64,000 nucleotides of DNA, taken from Nocardia sp. NBC_01730. Lineage in GTDB: Bacteria > Actinomycetota > Actinomycetes > Mycobacteriales > Mycobacteriaceae. Positions 15,040 through 26,653 of the stretch are shown here, piece after piece (positions within the stretch are counted from its first letter, which is position 1; each line of letters begins with the position of its first letter). Where the stretch lies: assembly GCF_035920445.1 (NCBI RefSeq), contig NZ_CP109162.1, positions 1-64,000 on the forward strand. The letters run 5' to 3'. The notes beneath the pieces were generated by a model. The model was not told the origin of the DNA. It worked only from the letters and a program-made list of their open reading frames with translations, and ran no database searches. The position numbers and the translations under genes were made by a program.

Positions 15040-15975
15040 ATGGTTTCGATGCGGCAACATGCCATCTCGATCGTGGGGATCTTTCTCGCCCTGGCGATCG
15101 GAGTGGTGCTCGGATCGCAGACATTGGCGGCGGATCTGCTGTCCGGGTTACGCGCGGACAAGGCCGATCTCCGGCAACAGGTGGACGTGCTCGCCGAACA
15201 CAGTCGGCGGCTCGCCGATGAACTGACGTCCGCCGATCGCTTCATCGCCGGATCGTCCAGCCGTATCCTGGCGAGCACCCTCGCCGACCGCAGCGTCGTG
15301 GTGTTCACAACGCAGGACGCCGATCCCGGCGACGTCGAGGGAGTGACCAAGGCGCTGGAGACGTCCGGGGTCGCGGTGACCGGACGGATCGCGCTCACCG
15401 ACGCCTTCGTCGACGCCGCCGAGGGGGACCGGATGCGCACCGCCGTCACCAACGTCATTCCCGCCGGCACTCAGCTGCGCACCGGCGCGGTCGATCAGGG
15501 CAGCATGGCGGGCGATCTTCTCGGCCTGGTCCTGCTGCTCGACCCGGTCGACGGGCAAGCCCGCAGCACCCCGGAGGAGCTAGGCCTGGTCCTGGAGACC
15601 CTGCGCGGTGGCGGTTTCCTCGCCTACGGTGACACGCCGGTCCGTCCCGCACAGCTCGCCGTCGTGGTCACCGGAAACGGTGCCGAGTCCGCTCATGGCT
15701 CCGACATCGCCCGCTTCGCGGGGGCCCTGCGCGGCCGTGGTTCGGGCGTGGTCTTGGCGGGCCGCCCCGGTGCCGCGGAAGGTCCCGGCCCGATCGCCGT
15801 CGTCCGCACCGACGCGGCCCTCGCCGCCCAGGTCACCACCGTCGACAATCTCGACCGCGAAATCGGTCGCGTCACCACCGTCCTTGGCCTCGGCGAACAA
15901 CTCAACGGCGGCGCGGGGCGCTACGGCACCGGCACCAAAGCCACCTCCCTCACCCTCGCCGCCCTGCCCGGCTGA
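15040..15975 (+). CDS. SteB/MctB-like membrane-anchored envelope protein
   Basis: The 311-residue product has one N-terminal membrane anchor (about 9-27, ISIVGIFLALAIGVVLGS), a coiled-coil segment (ADKADLRQQVDVLAEHSRRL) and an extracytoplasmic domain. It matches Rv1698, described both as the copper-transport protein MctB and as the partner SteB of SteA. ATG 15040 is preferred because GGGAG lies just upstream and the family starts MxSxRQHA; ATG 15037 and 15049 are also possible. It lies 13 bases after steA, in one operon. Confidence 0.85.
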   Translation: MVSMRQHAISIVGIFLALAIGVVLGSQTLAADLLSGLRADKADLRQQVDVLAEHSRRLADELTSADRFIAGSSSRILASTLADRSVVVFTTQDADPGDVEGVTKALETSGVAVTGRIALTDAFVDAAEGDRMRTAVTNVIPAGTQLRTGAVDQGSMAGDLLGLVLLLDPVDGQARSTPEELGLVLETLRGGGFLAYGDTPVRPAQLAVVVTGNGAESAHGSDIARFAGALRGRGSGVVLAGRPGAAEGPGPIAVVRTDAALAAQVTTVDNLDREIGRVTTVLGLGEQLNGGAGRYGTGTKATSLTLAALPG

Positions 15976-16127
15976 ACCGGCGGTTTCTCCGGCTGGCATT
16001 CGTGCCCGATCAGAGAGACCGGCGACCCGGCTCACAGCAGCGGATGCCCGGCTCTGAAGGATGCTGTGGCGATCGGGTGGCAAACATGCGTGGCGTCGAA
16101 CGGACGGGCGGATTCGTGTTACCGTGA

Positions 16128-17849
<1,722 letters not shown>

Positions 17850-17859
17850 GGATAGCGGC

Positions 17860-18519
17860 ATGACCGACGGGGGAGCTGCCGAACCAGGCAGCCACGACTT
17901 CGAGACCGTATCCACCGAGACCGTCTACAGCGGCGCCATCCTGGCGCTGCGGCTCGACCAGGTGTCGATGCCGGGCGGGCGGGTCGTCGAACGTGAGGTG
18001 ATCGAGCACCACGGGGCCGTCGCCGTCGCCGCGATCGATGATGACGACAACGTGGTGCTGATCAACCAGTACCGTCATCCGATCGGCAGACGGTTGCTGG
18101 AGCTGCCCGCCGGTCTGCTTGACCTTCCCGGCGAGGATCCGCTCGTCGCAGCGCAGCGCGAGCTGGCCGAGGAGACGGGGCTGGCCGCGCGGGAATGGGC
18201 GGTGCTGGTGGACGTGGTGCTCTCGCCCGGCTTCACCGACGAGGCGCTGCGGGTCTACCTGGCCAGCGGCCTGCACGAGACCCACCGCCCCGAACCGGAG
18301 CTGGAGGAGGCCGACCTCGAGGTGGTCCGGATGCCGGTCGACGCGGCCGTCCGCGCGGCGCTGGCGGGGGAGATCGTCAACGCCACCGCGGTCTCCGGCG
18401 TACTCGCGCTGGCGGCCGCGCGGGCAGGCGGCATCGAGCTACGGGCGGCGGACGCGCCATGGGTCGGGCAGCCCACCGCGTTCCTGCGCCGCCTTGCGGC
18501 GCAGAAGTCCGACGACTGA
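17860..18519 (+). CDS. Nudix hydrolase, ADP-ribose pyrophosphatase type
   Basis: The 219-residue protein contains the Nudix helix RELAEETGL after LELPAGLLDLPGEDP. It fits the ADP-ribose diphosphatase subfamily and M. tuberculosis Rv1700, which cleaves ADP-ribose to AMP and ribose 5-phosphate. There is one more residue between the box Gly and Glu than in the textbook motif, as I also recall for Rv1700. ATG 17860 is chosen because it follows the pyrG stop by ten bases. Confidence 0.9.
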   Translation: MTDGGAAEPGSHDFETVSTETVYSGAILALRLDQVSMPGGRVVEREVIEHHGAVAVAAIDDDDNVVLINQYRHPIGRRLLELPAGLLDLPGEDPLVAAQRELAEETGLAAREWAVLVDVVLSPGFTDEALRVYLASGLHETHRPEPELEEADLEVVRMPVDAAVRAALAGEIVNATAVSGVLALAAARAGGIELRAADAPWVGQPTAFLRRLAAQKSDD

Positions 18520-18525
18520 TCGACG

Positions 18526-19479
18526 GTGCTCGCGCGGGAGCTCGATACGTATCTCGATCACCTCGCGGTCGAGCGCGGCGTCGCGCGCAACACCCTCGGC
18601 GCCTACCGGCGCGATCTCGGCCGCTACTTCGACTTCCTGACCGGGCGCGGCATCGGCTCGCTGGATCAGGTCGCCGACTCCGACGTAGCCCAGTTCACGA
18701 TGGCGCTGCGTGCCGGCGGAAGCAGCCATCCGCCGCTCGCGGCGAGTTCGGTGGCCCGCGCGCTGATCGCCGTGCGCGGGCTGCATCGCTTCGCCGCGGC
18801 GGAGGGACTGACCGGTACCGACGTCGCGCATTCGGTGAAGCCGCCGACACCAGGCCGCAGGCTGCCCAAGGCGCTGCCTTACGACCAGGTGCGGAAACTG
18901 CTGGAGGCCGCGGGCGGTGCGCCCGTGGACAATCCGGACGGCTCTGCGGGTGCGGACGGCGGACCGCGCGGGCTGCGCGACCGCGCGCTGCTGGAACTGC
19001 TGTATTCGACCGGCGCCCGGATCTCGGAGACGGTCGGGCTGGACGTCGACGATCTCGACATCGAGGAGCGCGCGGTCGTGCTGTGCGGCAAGGGCGGCAA
19101 ACAGCGCATGGTTCCGATCGGCCGTCCCGCCCTCGCCGCCGTGGACGCTTACCTGGTGCGTGGGCGGCCGACGCTCGCCGCGCAGGGAAAGGGCAACGCC
19201 GCAGCCTTGTTCCTGAACGTCCGCGGCGGACGCCTGTCCCGTCAGAGCGCCTGGCAGGTCATGCAGAGCGCCGCCGAACGCGCGGGCATCGCAGCGGCGG
19301 TATCGCCGCACACTCTGCGTCACTCTTTCGCCACCCATCTGCTCGACGGTGGCGCCGACGTTCGTGTCGTGCAGGAACTTCTCGGCCACGCGTCGGTGAC
19401 CACGACTCAGATCTACACGCTCGTCACGGTCCACATCCTGCGCGAAGTCTGGGCCACCGCCCACCCCCGTGCCCGCTGA
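18526..19479 (+). CDS. xerD: Site-specific tyrosine recombinase XerD
   Basis: The 317-residue recombinase resolves chromosome dimers at dif together with XerC. An N-terminal SAM-like core-binding domain (about 1-95) is followed by the catalytic domain with Arg165 (GARISE), a Lys in GKGGKQR, His262-x-x-Arg265 (HTLRH), His288 (GHASV) and nucleophile Tyr297 (QIYT). All catalytic residues are intact. The GTG start is six bases after the Nudix stop. The syntenic gene is Rv1701. Confidence 0.95.
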   Translation: MLARELDTYLDHLAVERGVARNTLGAYRRDLGRYFDFLTGRGIGSLDQVADSDVAQFTMALRAGGSSHPPLAASSVARALIAVRGLHRFAAAEGLTGTDVAHSVKPPTPGRRLPKALPYDQVRKLLEAAGGAPVDNPDGSAGADGGPRGLRDRALLELLYSTGARISETVGLDVDDLDIEERAVVLCGKGGKQRMVPIGRPALAAVDAYLVRGRPTLAAQGKGNAAALFLNVRGGRLSRQSAWQVMQSAAERAGIAAAVSPHTLRHSFATHLLDGGADVRVVQELLGHASVTTTQIYTLVTVHILREVWATAHPRAR

Positions 19480-19949
19480 CGTGCGAGGTCGACGTCGCGA
19501 ACCTGCTCACTTCCTCGCACAGTGGGCTCGACTGCTACTCGTGTGCGAGGACGAGCCGTGTCTGCGAAGTACGTTGTGTTGGTTGGCCCGACTGGTCGTC
19601 CTGCCGGGCGCCGTGCGCCGCGGCGGACGGCACCGCCGAGTTCTCGGCGGCGCAAACAGCGGGTATCGTCCGCTGCGAGCACTTTCCGGCAACTCGGCCG
19701 GATCGCGTGGGGAGGCGGACCGGGCAGCATCGACGACGAACACAACGGGTGCGACGTCTATTTCGACGGAAGCCCGGAATGGCGCTGACCAGCGCGTGGC
19801 GAACACGCCGCGCGCAGGCGCGGCACTCGAGTGCCGCCAAGCTGTAGCGTCTATCGAGAGCTGGACCGTACGAAAGCGAGGTCGGGCCCAGATCGGCCTC
19901 GCTACGCTCGGCGAGGCAACGGGCAGGAACGTATAAGGAGCAGCGGATC
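19480..19949. other. 470-base intergenic region between xerD and parA-like gene
   Basis: In M. tuberculosis this interval holds several genes (Rv1702c-Rv1707); none is present here. A 10-base inverted repeat (TCCTCGCACA at 19512-19521 and its complement at 19542-19551, loop 20) may be a weak terminator after xerD. The promoter and the ribosome binding site AAGGAG (19935) of the next gene are at the right end. Confidence 0.5.
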
Positions 19950-20924
19950 GTGACGACAGCCGGAGCGGCAAAGCCGCCGATGGGTGCTGGGGCGGAGCCG
20001 CTTATGGGCCCGCGACCGGGCCCGTACTCGGACGCCGCGGCGGAAACGCTGTGGGGCAGCGGGATGGAGCCGGTGCCGGAGGATACGACGCTCGGTCCGA
20101 CCGGACGCCCGTTGCGCTTGGTCCCGGACCCGCCGCCGCTGGACCGGCACGGCGATGCCCTGGTCGTCGCGATGTGCAACCAGAAGGGCGGGGTGGGCAA
20201 GACCACCTCCACCATCAACCTCGGCGCCGCACTGGCCGAATACGGCCGCCGAGTGCTGCTCGTCGACCTGGACCCGCAGGGCGCGCTGTCCGCGGGACTC
20301 GGTGTGGCCCACCACGATCTCGACTCGACTGTGCACAACCTGCTCATCGGCTCCAAGGTGTCGATCGACGACGTGCTGATGCAGACCCGCGTTGAGAACA
20401 TGGACCTGCTTCCGAGCAACATCGACCTCTCCGCCGCGGAGATCCAACTCGTCAACGAGGTGGGCAGGGAGCAGTCGCTCGGTCGCGCGTTGCACCCCGT
20501 GCGCAACCGCTACGACTACATTCTGATCGACTGCCAGCCCTCGCTCGGCCTGCTCACCGTCAACGCCTTGGCCTGCTCGGACGGCGTGATCATCCCGATG
20601 GAATGCGAGTATTTCTCGCTGCGCGGGCTCGCGCTGCTCAACGACACCGTGGAGAAGGTGCGCGACCGGTTGAACCCGAGGCTGAGCCTGTACGGAATAG
20701 TGGTCACCATGTTCGACGCTCGGCTGTTGCATTCGCGCCAGGTCATGGCGCGAGTCGTCGAGGTGTTCGGCGACCTGGTCTACGACACTGCGATCTCGCG
20801 CACCGTCCGTTTTCCGGACGCCAGTGTCGCAGGCGAACCCATTACCACGTGGTCGCCGAAATCCGGTGGGGCGGAAGCATATCGGGCGATGGCGCGGGAA
20901 GTCATCCACCGGTCGGGCCGGTGA
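19950..20924 (+). CDS. ParA/Soj-family ATPase (Rv1708-like)
   Basis: The 324-residue protein has a Pro/Gly-rich N-terminal extension of about 70 residues, then the deviant Walker A KGGVGKT (79-85) in CNQKGGVGKTTS, the switch LLVDLDPQGALSAGLG and the conserved DCQPSLGLLTVNAL block. ParA ATPases move DNA or protein cargo. Its fixed position before scpA-scpB suggests a part in chromosome organisation, but it is not the oriC-linked ParA. The GTG start has AAGGAG nine bases upstream. Its stop overlaps the scpA start. Confidence 0.92.
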   Translation: MTTAGAAKPPMGAGAEPLMGPRPGPYSDAAAETLWGSGMEPVPEDTTLGPTGRPLRLVPDPPPLDRHGDALVVAMCNQKGGVGKTTSTINLGAALAEYGRRVLLVDLDPQGALSAGLGVAHHDLDSTVHNLLIGSKVSIDDVLMQTRVENMDLLPSNIDLSAAEIQLVNEVGREQSLGRALHPVRNRYDYILIDCQPSLGLLTVNALACSDGVIIPMECEYFSLRGLALLNDTVEKVRDRLNPRLSLYGIVVTMFDARLLHSRQVMARVVEVFGDLVYDTAISRTVRFPDASVAGEPITTWSPKSGGAEAYRAMAREVIHRSGR

Positions 20925-22546
20925 TCGGCTCTTCCGACCCCGAGTCCGCCAGAACTACCCACACACCCGGCACGGGTGCTTCCGCCGCGGGTGCGACCCC
21001 CACACCGGATGGTGGCGCGTGCGATGCGGGTGTGTCAGAGATTGCCGACGAACCCACAGAATTACCACTCGAACGCGCCGCTTCCGGAAGCTCTCCTGCG
21101 CTGGGCGACGCAGCGGCAGCGTATATCAACGCGGGCCGTGGCGCGTCGACGCTGCGCCCGAACGCCGCGATCGTGGGCGACATCAGCGGGCGGACCGAAT
21201 CGGACAACGAGGCCGCGAACCCGCCCTTCACATCCAGTCCGGGCAGGTCGGTGCACGAACCGTCGACGACCGAACCCGAGTCCCTCACAGCGGCGGCTGC
21301 GCGCGATACCGCCGCAGAACAGCGTGATTCGTCGGTGGCGCCTGCCGCCGAGCCGGACGTCCTGCCTGCCGCTGTGCCGAACAGCGTGCCCGCGGCCGCG
21401 TTGGAGGAATCGCTCGACGCTGTGCGCGATGGCCTGCCTGACGCGGTGCCAGGGGATCTGCCGAACGTTGTGCCGGACAGGACGACCAACGCTGTTTCGG
21501 AGGATTCGCCGGACGCTGTACCACAGGGATCGCCGCAGGTAGTCGATCCGGAGCCACAGATGGAGGCTGCCGAACCGACATGCCGTCCGCAGCCCGGCGG
21601 TGCGAGCGCAAGCGTCGAACCGTCCCACCGTGCGAAAGCCACAGTATCCGTCGGCACAGCGACGGCCGATCCTGCGGCCAGCACTCCCGCGCAGACGCCC
21701 CCCGTAGACGAAAGCCCCGACCAGTCCTCCGGATTCCGGCTGCGCCTGAGCAACTTCGAGGGGCCATTCGATCTGCTGCTCACCCTGATCAGCTCGCGCA
21801 AGCTGGATGTCACCGAGGTGGCGTTGCACAAGGTGACCGACGAGTTCATCGCCTATACCAAGGCGTTGACCGCGAACATGGCGCGGCAGAACACGTTGCG
21901 GGCGGACAAGATCTTGGACCAGACCACCGAATTCCTGGTCGTCGCAGCCACTCTGCTCGACCTGAAGGCGGCACGACTGCTGCCGTCCGGCGAGATGACC
22001 GACACCGAGGACCTCGAACTGCTCGAGGCGCGCGACCTGTTGTTCGCCCGCCTGCTGCAGTACCGGGCGTTCAAACAGGTCGCCGAGTTGCTCGCCGAGT
22101 TGGAGGCCGCTGCGCTGCGCCGCTATCCGCGCGCGGTCGGACTGGAGGAGCGCTACGCCGACCTGCTGCCCGAGGTTACGCTGGGTGTCGGGGCGGTCGA
22201 GTTCGCCGTGATCGCCGCGGCGGCCTTCCGGCCCCGCCCGGTGCCCAAGGTCGGGCTCGACCACCTGCATACGCATGCCATCTCGGTTGCCGAACAGGCG
22301 GCGCTCGTGCTGGAGCGGCTCAAACAGCGCGGTGCGGGCTGCTGGACCACCTTCGGTGAGCTGGTCGCCGACTGCGAGGTACCCGTCCAGATCGTCGCCC
22401 GCTTTCTGGCGCTGCTCGAGCTGTATCGCGGCAAGGCGATCGAGTTCGACCAGCCTGACCCGCTCGGCCCGCTGTCGGTCAGCTGGATCGGCGACGACGC
22501 CGCCGAACAGGTGGACACCGTGACTATCGAGGAGGACTACGGGTGA
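20921..22546 (+). CDS. scpA: ScpA kleisin of the SMC complex, with an unusually long N-terminal extension
   Basis: The C-terminal part, from about residue 272 (GFRLRLSNFEGPFDLLLTLI), is a normal ScpA kleisin that bridges the SMC heads with ScpB. It is about 270 residues long, like whole ScpA proteins elsewhere. The N-terminal 270 residues are acidic, Pro/Ala-rich and disordered, with degenerate repeats (DAVPGDLPNVVPDR, DAVPQGSPQVV). GTG 20921 overlaps the parA-like stop (GTGA) but lacks a strong ribosome binding site. Internal starts such as ATG 21560 are possible. Codon choice in this stretch looks coding, but two other frames are also open, so the true start is uncertain. Confidence 0.85.
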   Translation: MIGSSDPESARTTHTPGTGASAAGATPTPDGGACDAGVSEIADEPTELPLERAASGSSPALGDAAAAYINAGRGASTLRPNAAIVGDISGRTESDNEAANPPFTSSPGRSVHEPSTTEPESLTAAAARDTAAEQRDSSVAPAAEPDVLPAAVPNSVPAAALEESLDAVRDGLPDAVPGDLPNVVPDRTTNAVSEDSPDAVPQGSPQVVDPEPQMEAAEPTCRPQPGGASASVEPSHRAKATVSVGTATADPAASTPAQTPPVDESPDQSSGFRLRLSNFEGPFDLLLTLISSRKLDVTEVALHKVTDEFIAYTKALTANMARQNTLRADKILDQTTEFLVVAATLLDLKAARLLPSGEMTDTEDLELLEARDLLFARLLQYRAFKQVAELLAELEAAALRRYPRAVGLEERYADLLPEVTLGVGAVEFAVIAAAAFRPRPVPKVGLDHLHTHAISVAEQAALVLERLKQRGAGCWTTFGELVADCEVPVQIVARFLALLELYRGKAIEFDQPDPLGPLSVSWIGDDAAEQVDTVTIEEDYG

Positions 22547-22667
22547 GCGAGCAGAACGACAATGCCATCGGCGGGGCACGTCCGTGAGTGAGCGTCCGGG
22601 AGTGAGCCGAGGGCACAGTGCGCGGTCGCGCACGACGGAGCCGAGTACCAAGGAGACGCAGTCGTGA
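22543..22667 (+). other. Relay of two mini-ORFs linking scpA to scpB
   Basis: Two tiny reading frames fill the scpA-scpB gap: 22543-22587 (14 residues, MSEQNDNAIGGARP) and 22584-22667 (27 residues, starting MSERPGV). Each junction, including scpA into the first and the second into scpB, is a GTGA overlap, and all three starts read GTGAGYGAG. A strong GAGGAGG sits inside scpA before the first. Similar GTGAGCGAGC sequences are dispersed repeats in related genomes as I recall, so this may be a repeat rather than coding. Confidence 0.35.
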
Positions 22668-23320
22668 GTGAGGCAGTGGCGGAACTCACCCCGCAACCGC
22701 TGGACGACCACGAGTTCCGCTCGGCGCTGGAGGCGATGCTGCTGATCGTGGACGCTCCGGCCCCGGTAGAGCAGCTCGCGGCCGCCCTGAACGACACCAC
22801 CGAGCGGGTGGAGGCCACCTTGCGTGTGATGTCCGCGGAGCTGTCCGCCCGGTCCAGCGGCATCGATCTGCGTTTCGTAGGTGACGGTTGGCGCTTCTAT
22901 ACTCGCAGCGAGTACGCGCAGTATGTGGAACGGATGCTGCTCGACGGCTCCCGTTCGAAACTGACACGGGCGGCTTTGGAAACTCTGGCGGTGGTGGCAT
23001 ACCGTCAGCCGGTGACCCGGACCAGGGTCAGCGCGGTGCGCGGCGTGAACGTCGACGGGGTGATGCGCACGCTGCTGGCCAGGGGCTTGATCGCCGAGGC
23101 AGGCGTCGACCCGGAGACCAACGGGACGCAGTACCGCACGACCGAACTGTTCCTGGAACGGATCGGGCTCGCATCGCTGAGCGACCTGCCGCCGCTGGCG
23201 CCCCTACTTCCGGGCGTCGACCTGATCGACGAGATCAACGAGAGCTTGGAGACCGACCCCCGGTACACCAGGTTGAAGAAACCCGCCGAGGCCGATTTGG
23301 ATCTCGGCACCGAACAGTGA
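22664..23320 (+). CDS. scpB: ScpB, SMC-complex winged-helix subunit
   Basis: The 218-residue protein consists of two winged-helix domains (about 15-80 and 95-165), with the family blocks RSALEAMLLIVDAPAPVEQLA and LTRAALETLAVVAYRQPVTR. It binds ScpA and helps load condensin on DNA. The GTG start follows AAGGAG at 22650. The order parA-like, scpA, scpB, rluB matches Rv1708-Rv1711. Confidence 0.95.
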   Translation: MSEAVAELTPQPLDDHEFRSALEAMLLIVDAPAPVEQLAAALNDTTERVEATLRVMSAELSARSSGIDLRFVGDGWRFYTRSEYAQYVERMLLDGSRSKLTRAALETLAVVAYRQPVTRTRVSAVRGVNVDGVMRTLLARGLIAEAGVDPETNGTQYRTTELFLERIGLASLSDLPPLAPLLPGVDLIDEINESLETDPRYTRLKKPAEADLDLGTEQ

Positions 23321-23329
23321 CAGGACAAC

Positions 23330-24388
23330 ATGAATACCCCCGCTCGCCGAGATGGCACACCGGATCGTAAGAAACGCGGCGCCCAGCCCGAACGGGGCGG
23401 CGCAGGCGCACGCGACGCCCGTTCAGCGCAACGAGGGCATACCACTCGTGGTGCCCAACAGGGCAGTGGCGCGGGACGAGGTACCGCCCAGGCCGCGAAC
23501 TCGCCGCGGCACGGCGCCCAGCCCACCCCGACCGGCAAGAAGAAGCCGAAGCCGCAACGCCAGGTCGCGCAGCCCACACTGCTGAGCAACGCCAAACCCG
23601 CCCGTCGCCAGAACGTGGATCCCACCGAGGCCGCCCCCGCGAAGCTGCCATGGGGTGAGGGCGAGCGGCTGCAGAAAGTGCTCGCCAAGGCCGGTGTCGC
23701 CTCGCGCCGCGCCGCTGAGGAGATGATCGCGCAGGGCCGCGTCGAGGTCGACGGCCTCATCGTGCGCGAGCAGGGCTTGCGCATCGACCCGCAGCACGCG
23801 GTGGTGCGGGTCGATGGCACGCGGGTGATGGTGCGCGAGGAGTTGGTGCACGTCGCGCTCAACAAGCCCAAGGGCTGGCAGTCGACCATGTCCGACGACC
23901 TGGGCCGCCCATGCGTCGGTGACATCGTGGCCGAGCGGATCGCCGCCGGTCAGCGCCTGTTCCATGTCGGCAGACTCGACGCCGACACCGAGGGCCTGCT
24001 GTTGCTCACCAACGACGGCGACCTCGCGCACCGGCTCATGCACCCGTCCTTCGAGGTCTCCAAGACCTACCTGGCGACGGTGAGCGGTGAGGTCAACCGC
24101 GCGGTGGGCAAACGACTGAAGGACGGCGTCGAGCTGGAGGACGGGCCGGCCGGGGTCGACCGTTTCCAGGTGCTCGAGCTGGGGGAAGGACGTTCCCTGG
24201 TGAAGGTGGTGTTGCACGAAGGGCGCAAGCACATCGTGCGCCGCCTGCTGGACGCGGTCGGCCATCCGGTCACCCGGCTGGTGCGCACCCATATCGGTCC
24301 GGTCGCGCTCGGCGATCAACGGCCCGGCACGCTGCGTGTGCTCGGCCGCGATGAAATCGGCAAACTCTACGAGGCGGTGTCGTTGTGA
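23330..24388 (+). CDS. rluB: RluB-type 23S rRNA pseudouridine synthase
   Basis: The 352-residue protein has a basic, disordered N-terminal tail of about 100 residues ([10 protein letters not shown]), an S4 domain (about 108-165, [21 protein letters not shown]) and the RsuA/RluB catalytic domain with Asp217 in [17 protein letters not shown]. RluB makes pseudouridine 2605 in 23S rRNA in E. coli. The tail is longer than in the E. coli protein but ordinary for actinobacteria. The stop overlaps the cmk start. Confidence 0.93.
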   Translation: MNTPARRDGTPDRKKRGAQPERGGAGARDARSAQRGHTTRGAQQGSGAGRGTAQAANSPRHGAQPTPTGKKKPKPQRQVAQPTLLSNAKPARRQNVDPTEAAPAKLPWGEGERLQKVLAKAGVASRRAAEEMIAQGRVEVDGLIVREQGLRIDPQHAVVRVDGTRVMVREELVHVALNKPKGWQSTMSDDLGRPCVGDIVAERIAAGQRLFHVGRLDADTEGLLLLTNDGDLAHRLMHPSFEVSKTYLATVSGEVNRAVGKRLKDGVELEDGPAGVDRFQVLELGEGRSLVKVVLHEGRKHIVRRLLDAVGHPVTRLVRTHIGPVALGDQRPGTLRVLGRDEIGKLYEAVSL

Positions 24389-25131
24389 ACGGTGTGGAGG
24401 TCCCGGTCGAGGCGCCGGCGCGGATGTCCGGTACGAGCCCGCTGGTGGTCGCCATGGACGGGCCCTCCGGTACCGGCAAGTCCAGCGTTTCCCGTCGCCT
24501 GGCCACCCGGCTCGGCGCACGCTACCTCGACACCGGCGCCATGTACCGGGTCGCGACGCTGCGTGTGCTGCGCGCGGGCATCGAGCTCACCGATTCGGCC
24601 GCCGTCGCGTCCGCGGTCAAGGAATTGCCGCTGTCCATCGGCACCGACCCCAGCCGTGAGGTGATCCAGCTCGACGGTGAGGACGTGGCGTCGGAAGTTC
24701 GCGGCGATGCCGTCACGAAGGCGGTCTCCGCGGTCTCGGCGGTGCTCGAGGTGCGCGAGCTGCTCGTCGCGTTGCAGCGCGATATCACGACGGCCGCGCA
24801 GCGAATCGTGGTGGAGGGCCGCGACATCGGCACTGTAGTGCTGCCCGAGGCAGACGCCAAGATCTACTTGACCGCCTCCCCGGAGGCGCGCGCCCATCGG
24901 CGCAACCAGCAGAACATCCTCGAGGGCCGCGGCGACGACTTCTCGGGCGTGCTCGCCGACGTGCAGCGTCGCGACACCCTCGACTCGACACGCAAGGTCT
25001 CCCCGCTGCGTCCTGCTGAGGACGCGGTGCTGGTCGACACCAGCGAGCTGACCATGGACGAGGTCATCGACGAGCTGTACCACGTTGTCGCGCAGCAGCT
25101 TTCGGCGAACCGGGCAGGAGGTGACCGATGA
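24385..25131 (+). CDS. cmk: Cytidylate kinase
   Basis: The 248-residue P-loop kinase phosphorylates CMP and dCMP. Walker [10 protein letters not shown] is at 26-34, followed by the CMP-site motif YLDTGAMYR and [18 protein letters not shown]. The first 17 residues are extra relative to the usual start, so the GTG at 24385 (overlapping the rluB stop) may be upstream of the true start. The stop overlaps the der start (ATGA). Confidence 0.95.
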   Translation: MNGVEVPVEAPARMSGTSPLVVAMDGPSGTGKSSVSRRLATRLGARYLDTGAMYRVATLRVLRAGIELTDSAAVASAVKELPLSIGTDPSREVIQLDGEDVASEVRGDAVTKAVSAVSAVLEVRELLVALQRDITTAAQRIVVEGRDIGTVVLPEADAKIYLTASPEARAHRRNQQNILEGRGDDFSGVLADVQRRDTLDSTRKVSPLRPAEDAVLVDTSELTMDEVIDELYHVVAQQLSANRAGGDR

Positions 25132-26546
25132 GCGAGGATGTGCTGGCCGGCGACGGTATCTGGAGCGACGAATCCGACTGGGAGCTGACCGATCTCGATG
25201 GTGAGTTCGGGGAAGAGGCGCATGTCGCGATGCCGACGCTGGCCGTCGTCGGCCGTCCGAATGTGGGTAAGTCGACGCTGGTGAACCGGATCCTGGGCCG
25301 TCGTGAGGCGGTCGTCGAGGATATTCCCGGTGTGACCCGCGACCGGGTGTCCTACGAGGCGAACTGGGCGGGCCGCCGTTTTCTTGTCCAGGACACCGGC
25401 GGGTGGGAGCCCGACGCGAAGGGGCTGCAGCAGTCGGTGGCCAGGCAGGCCGAGTTGGCCATGCAGACCGCTGACGCGGTCCTGCTCGTGGTCGATGCCG
25501 TGGTCGGCGCCACCGCCACCGATGAGGCGGCGGTGAAGAGGCTGCGTCGGTCCCGGATTCCGGTGATCCTGGTCGCCAACAAGGTCGACGACGAGCGTGT
25601 GGAATCCGAAGCCGCGGCGTTGTGGTCCCTCGGTCTCGGCGAGCCCCGGATGGTCAGCGCCGCACACGGCCGCGGCACCGGCGATCTGCTCGACGACGTG
25701 CTCCAGGTGCTCCCGGAGACCCCGCGGGAGGGAACCGGCGGTACCGGACCACGTCGCGTCGCGCTGGTCGGCAAGCCGAATGTCGGTAAGTCGAGCCTGC
25801 TGAACAAGCTGGCCGACGACGAGCGTTCGGTGGTGCACGATGTGGCGGGTACGACGGTCGATCCGGTCGACTCCCTCGTCGAATTGGGCGGCAAGATCTG
25901 GAAGTTCGTCGACACGGCGGGGTTGCGCCGCAAGGTCGCCAACGCCAGCGGCACCGAGTTCTACGCGTCACTGCGCACCAAGTCCGCGCTGGAGGCCTCC
26001 GAGGTGGCGATCATGCTGATCGACGCCTCGCAGCCGATCACCGAGCAGGACCTGCGGGTGATCAGCATGGTCGCCGACTCGGGACGCGCGCTCGTGCTGG
26101 CGTTCAACAAGTGGGATCTGGTCGACGAGGACCGTCGTCTGCAGTTGGAGCGCGAGGTCGATCGGGATCTGATCCGGGTGCCGTGGGCGCAGCGGGTGAA
26201 CATCTCCGCGCACACCGGTCGCGCGGTGCAGAAGCTGGTGCCCGCCATGGAGACCGCGCTGGAATCCTGGGACAAGCGGATTTCGACGGGCAAACTGAAC
26301 ACCTGGCTGAAGGACGTGGTTGCCGCGACTCCGCCGCCGATGCGCGGCGGAAGGCTGCCCCGCGTGCTGTTCGCCACGCAGGCGACCACGCGGCCGCCGA
26401 CATTCGTGCTGTTCACCACCGGCTTCCTGGAGGCAGGCTACCGCCGCTTCCTGGAGCGCAGGTTGCGCGAGGAGTTCGGCTTCGACGGCTCGCCTGTCCG
26501 CATCTCGGTGCGGGTCCGGGAGAAGCGGGATCGTTCCAGGAAATAG
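25128..26546 (+). CDS. der: Der (EngA), double GTPase for 50S ribosome assembly
   Basis: The 472-residue protein has two tandem GTPase domains: G1 motifs GRPNVGKST (42-50) and GKPNVGKSS (about 214-222), G3 DTGGW and DTAGL, and G4 NKVD and NKWD. A C-terminal KH-like domain follows. A 36-residue acidic N-terminal extension is usual in Mycobacteriales. It is the last gene of the conserved block. Confidence 0.96.
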   Translation: MSEDVLAGDGIWSDESDWELTDLDGEFGEEAHVAMPTLAVVGRPNVGKSTLVNRILGRREAVVEDIPGVTRDRVSYEANWAGRRFLVQDTGGWEPDAKGLQQSVARQAELAMQTADAVLLVVDAVVGATATDEAAVKRLRRSRIPVILVANKVDDERVESEAAALWSLGLGEPRMVSAAHGRGTGDLLDDVLQVLPETPREGTGGTGPRRVALVGKPNVGKSSLLNKLADDERSVVHDVAGTTVDPVDSLVELGGKIWKFVDTAGLRRKVANASGTEFYASLRTKSALEASEVAIMLIDASQPITEQDLRVISMVADSGRALVLAFNKWDLVDEDRRLQLEREVDRDLIRVPWAQRVNISAHTGRAVQKLVPAMETALESWDKRISTGKLNTWLKDVVAATPPPMRGGRLPRVLFATQATTRPPTFVLFTTGFLEAGYRRFLERRLREEFGFDGSPVRISVRVREKRDRSRK

Positions 26547-26554
26547 TCCACTGC

Positions 26555-26592
26555 CACGAGGCCCCGGGGAGTTCGCTCCTCGGGGCCTCGTG
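26555..26592 (+). terminator. Terminator after der
   Basis: CACGAGGCCCCG (26555-26566) and its exact complement CGGGGCCTCGTG (26581-26592) form a 12-base-pair hairpin, extendable by a few more pairs, eight bases after der. No U tract follows, which is common in high-GC actinobacteria. Confidence 0.8.
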
Positions 26593-26625
26593 TTGTCCGC
26601 CTCGGCGGCAGCCGCGTTTGCAAAT

Positions 26626-26639
26626 AGTCTATTTAGACT
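26626..26639 (+). promoter_or_regulatory. Candidate PadR operator
   Basis: The perfect inverted repeat AGTCTATTTAGACT lies in an AT-rich patch of an otherwise GC-rich region and ends 14 bases before the padR start. PadR proteins usually repress themselves through such sites. The patch (GCAAATAGTCTATTTAGACT) also could contain the promoter itself. Confidence 0.55.
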
Positions 26640-26653
26640 GATATAGATAGATT

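Noticed and set aside
20902..21849. 315-residue minus-strand ORF opposite the ScpA extension
   Set aside because: Its composition is Ser/Gly shadow type, with no ribosome site or motif. The plus frame joins directly to the ScpA domain.
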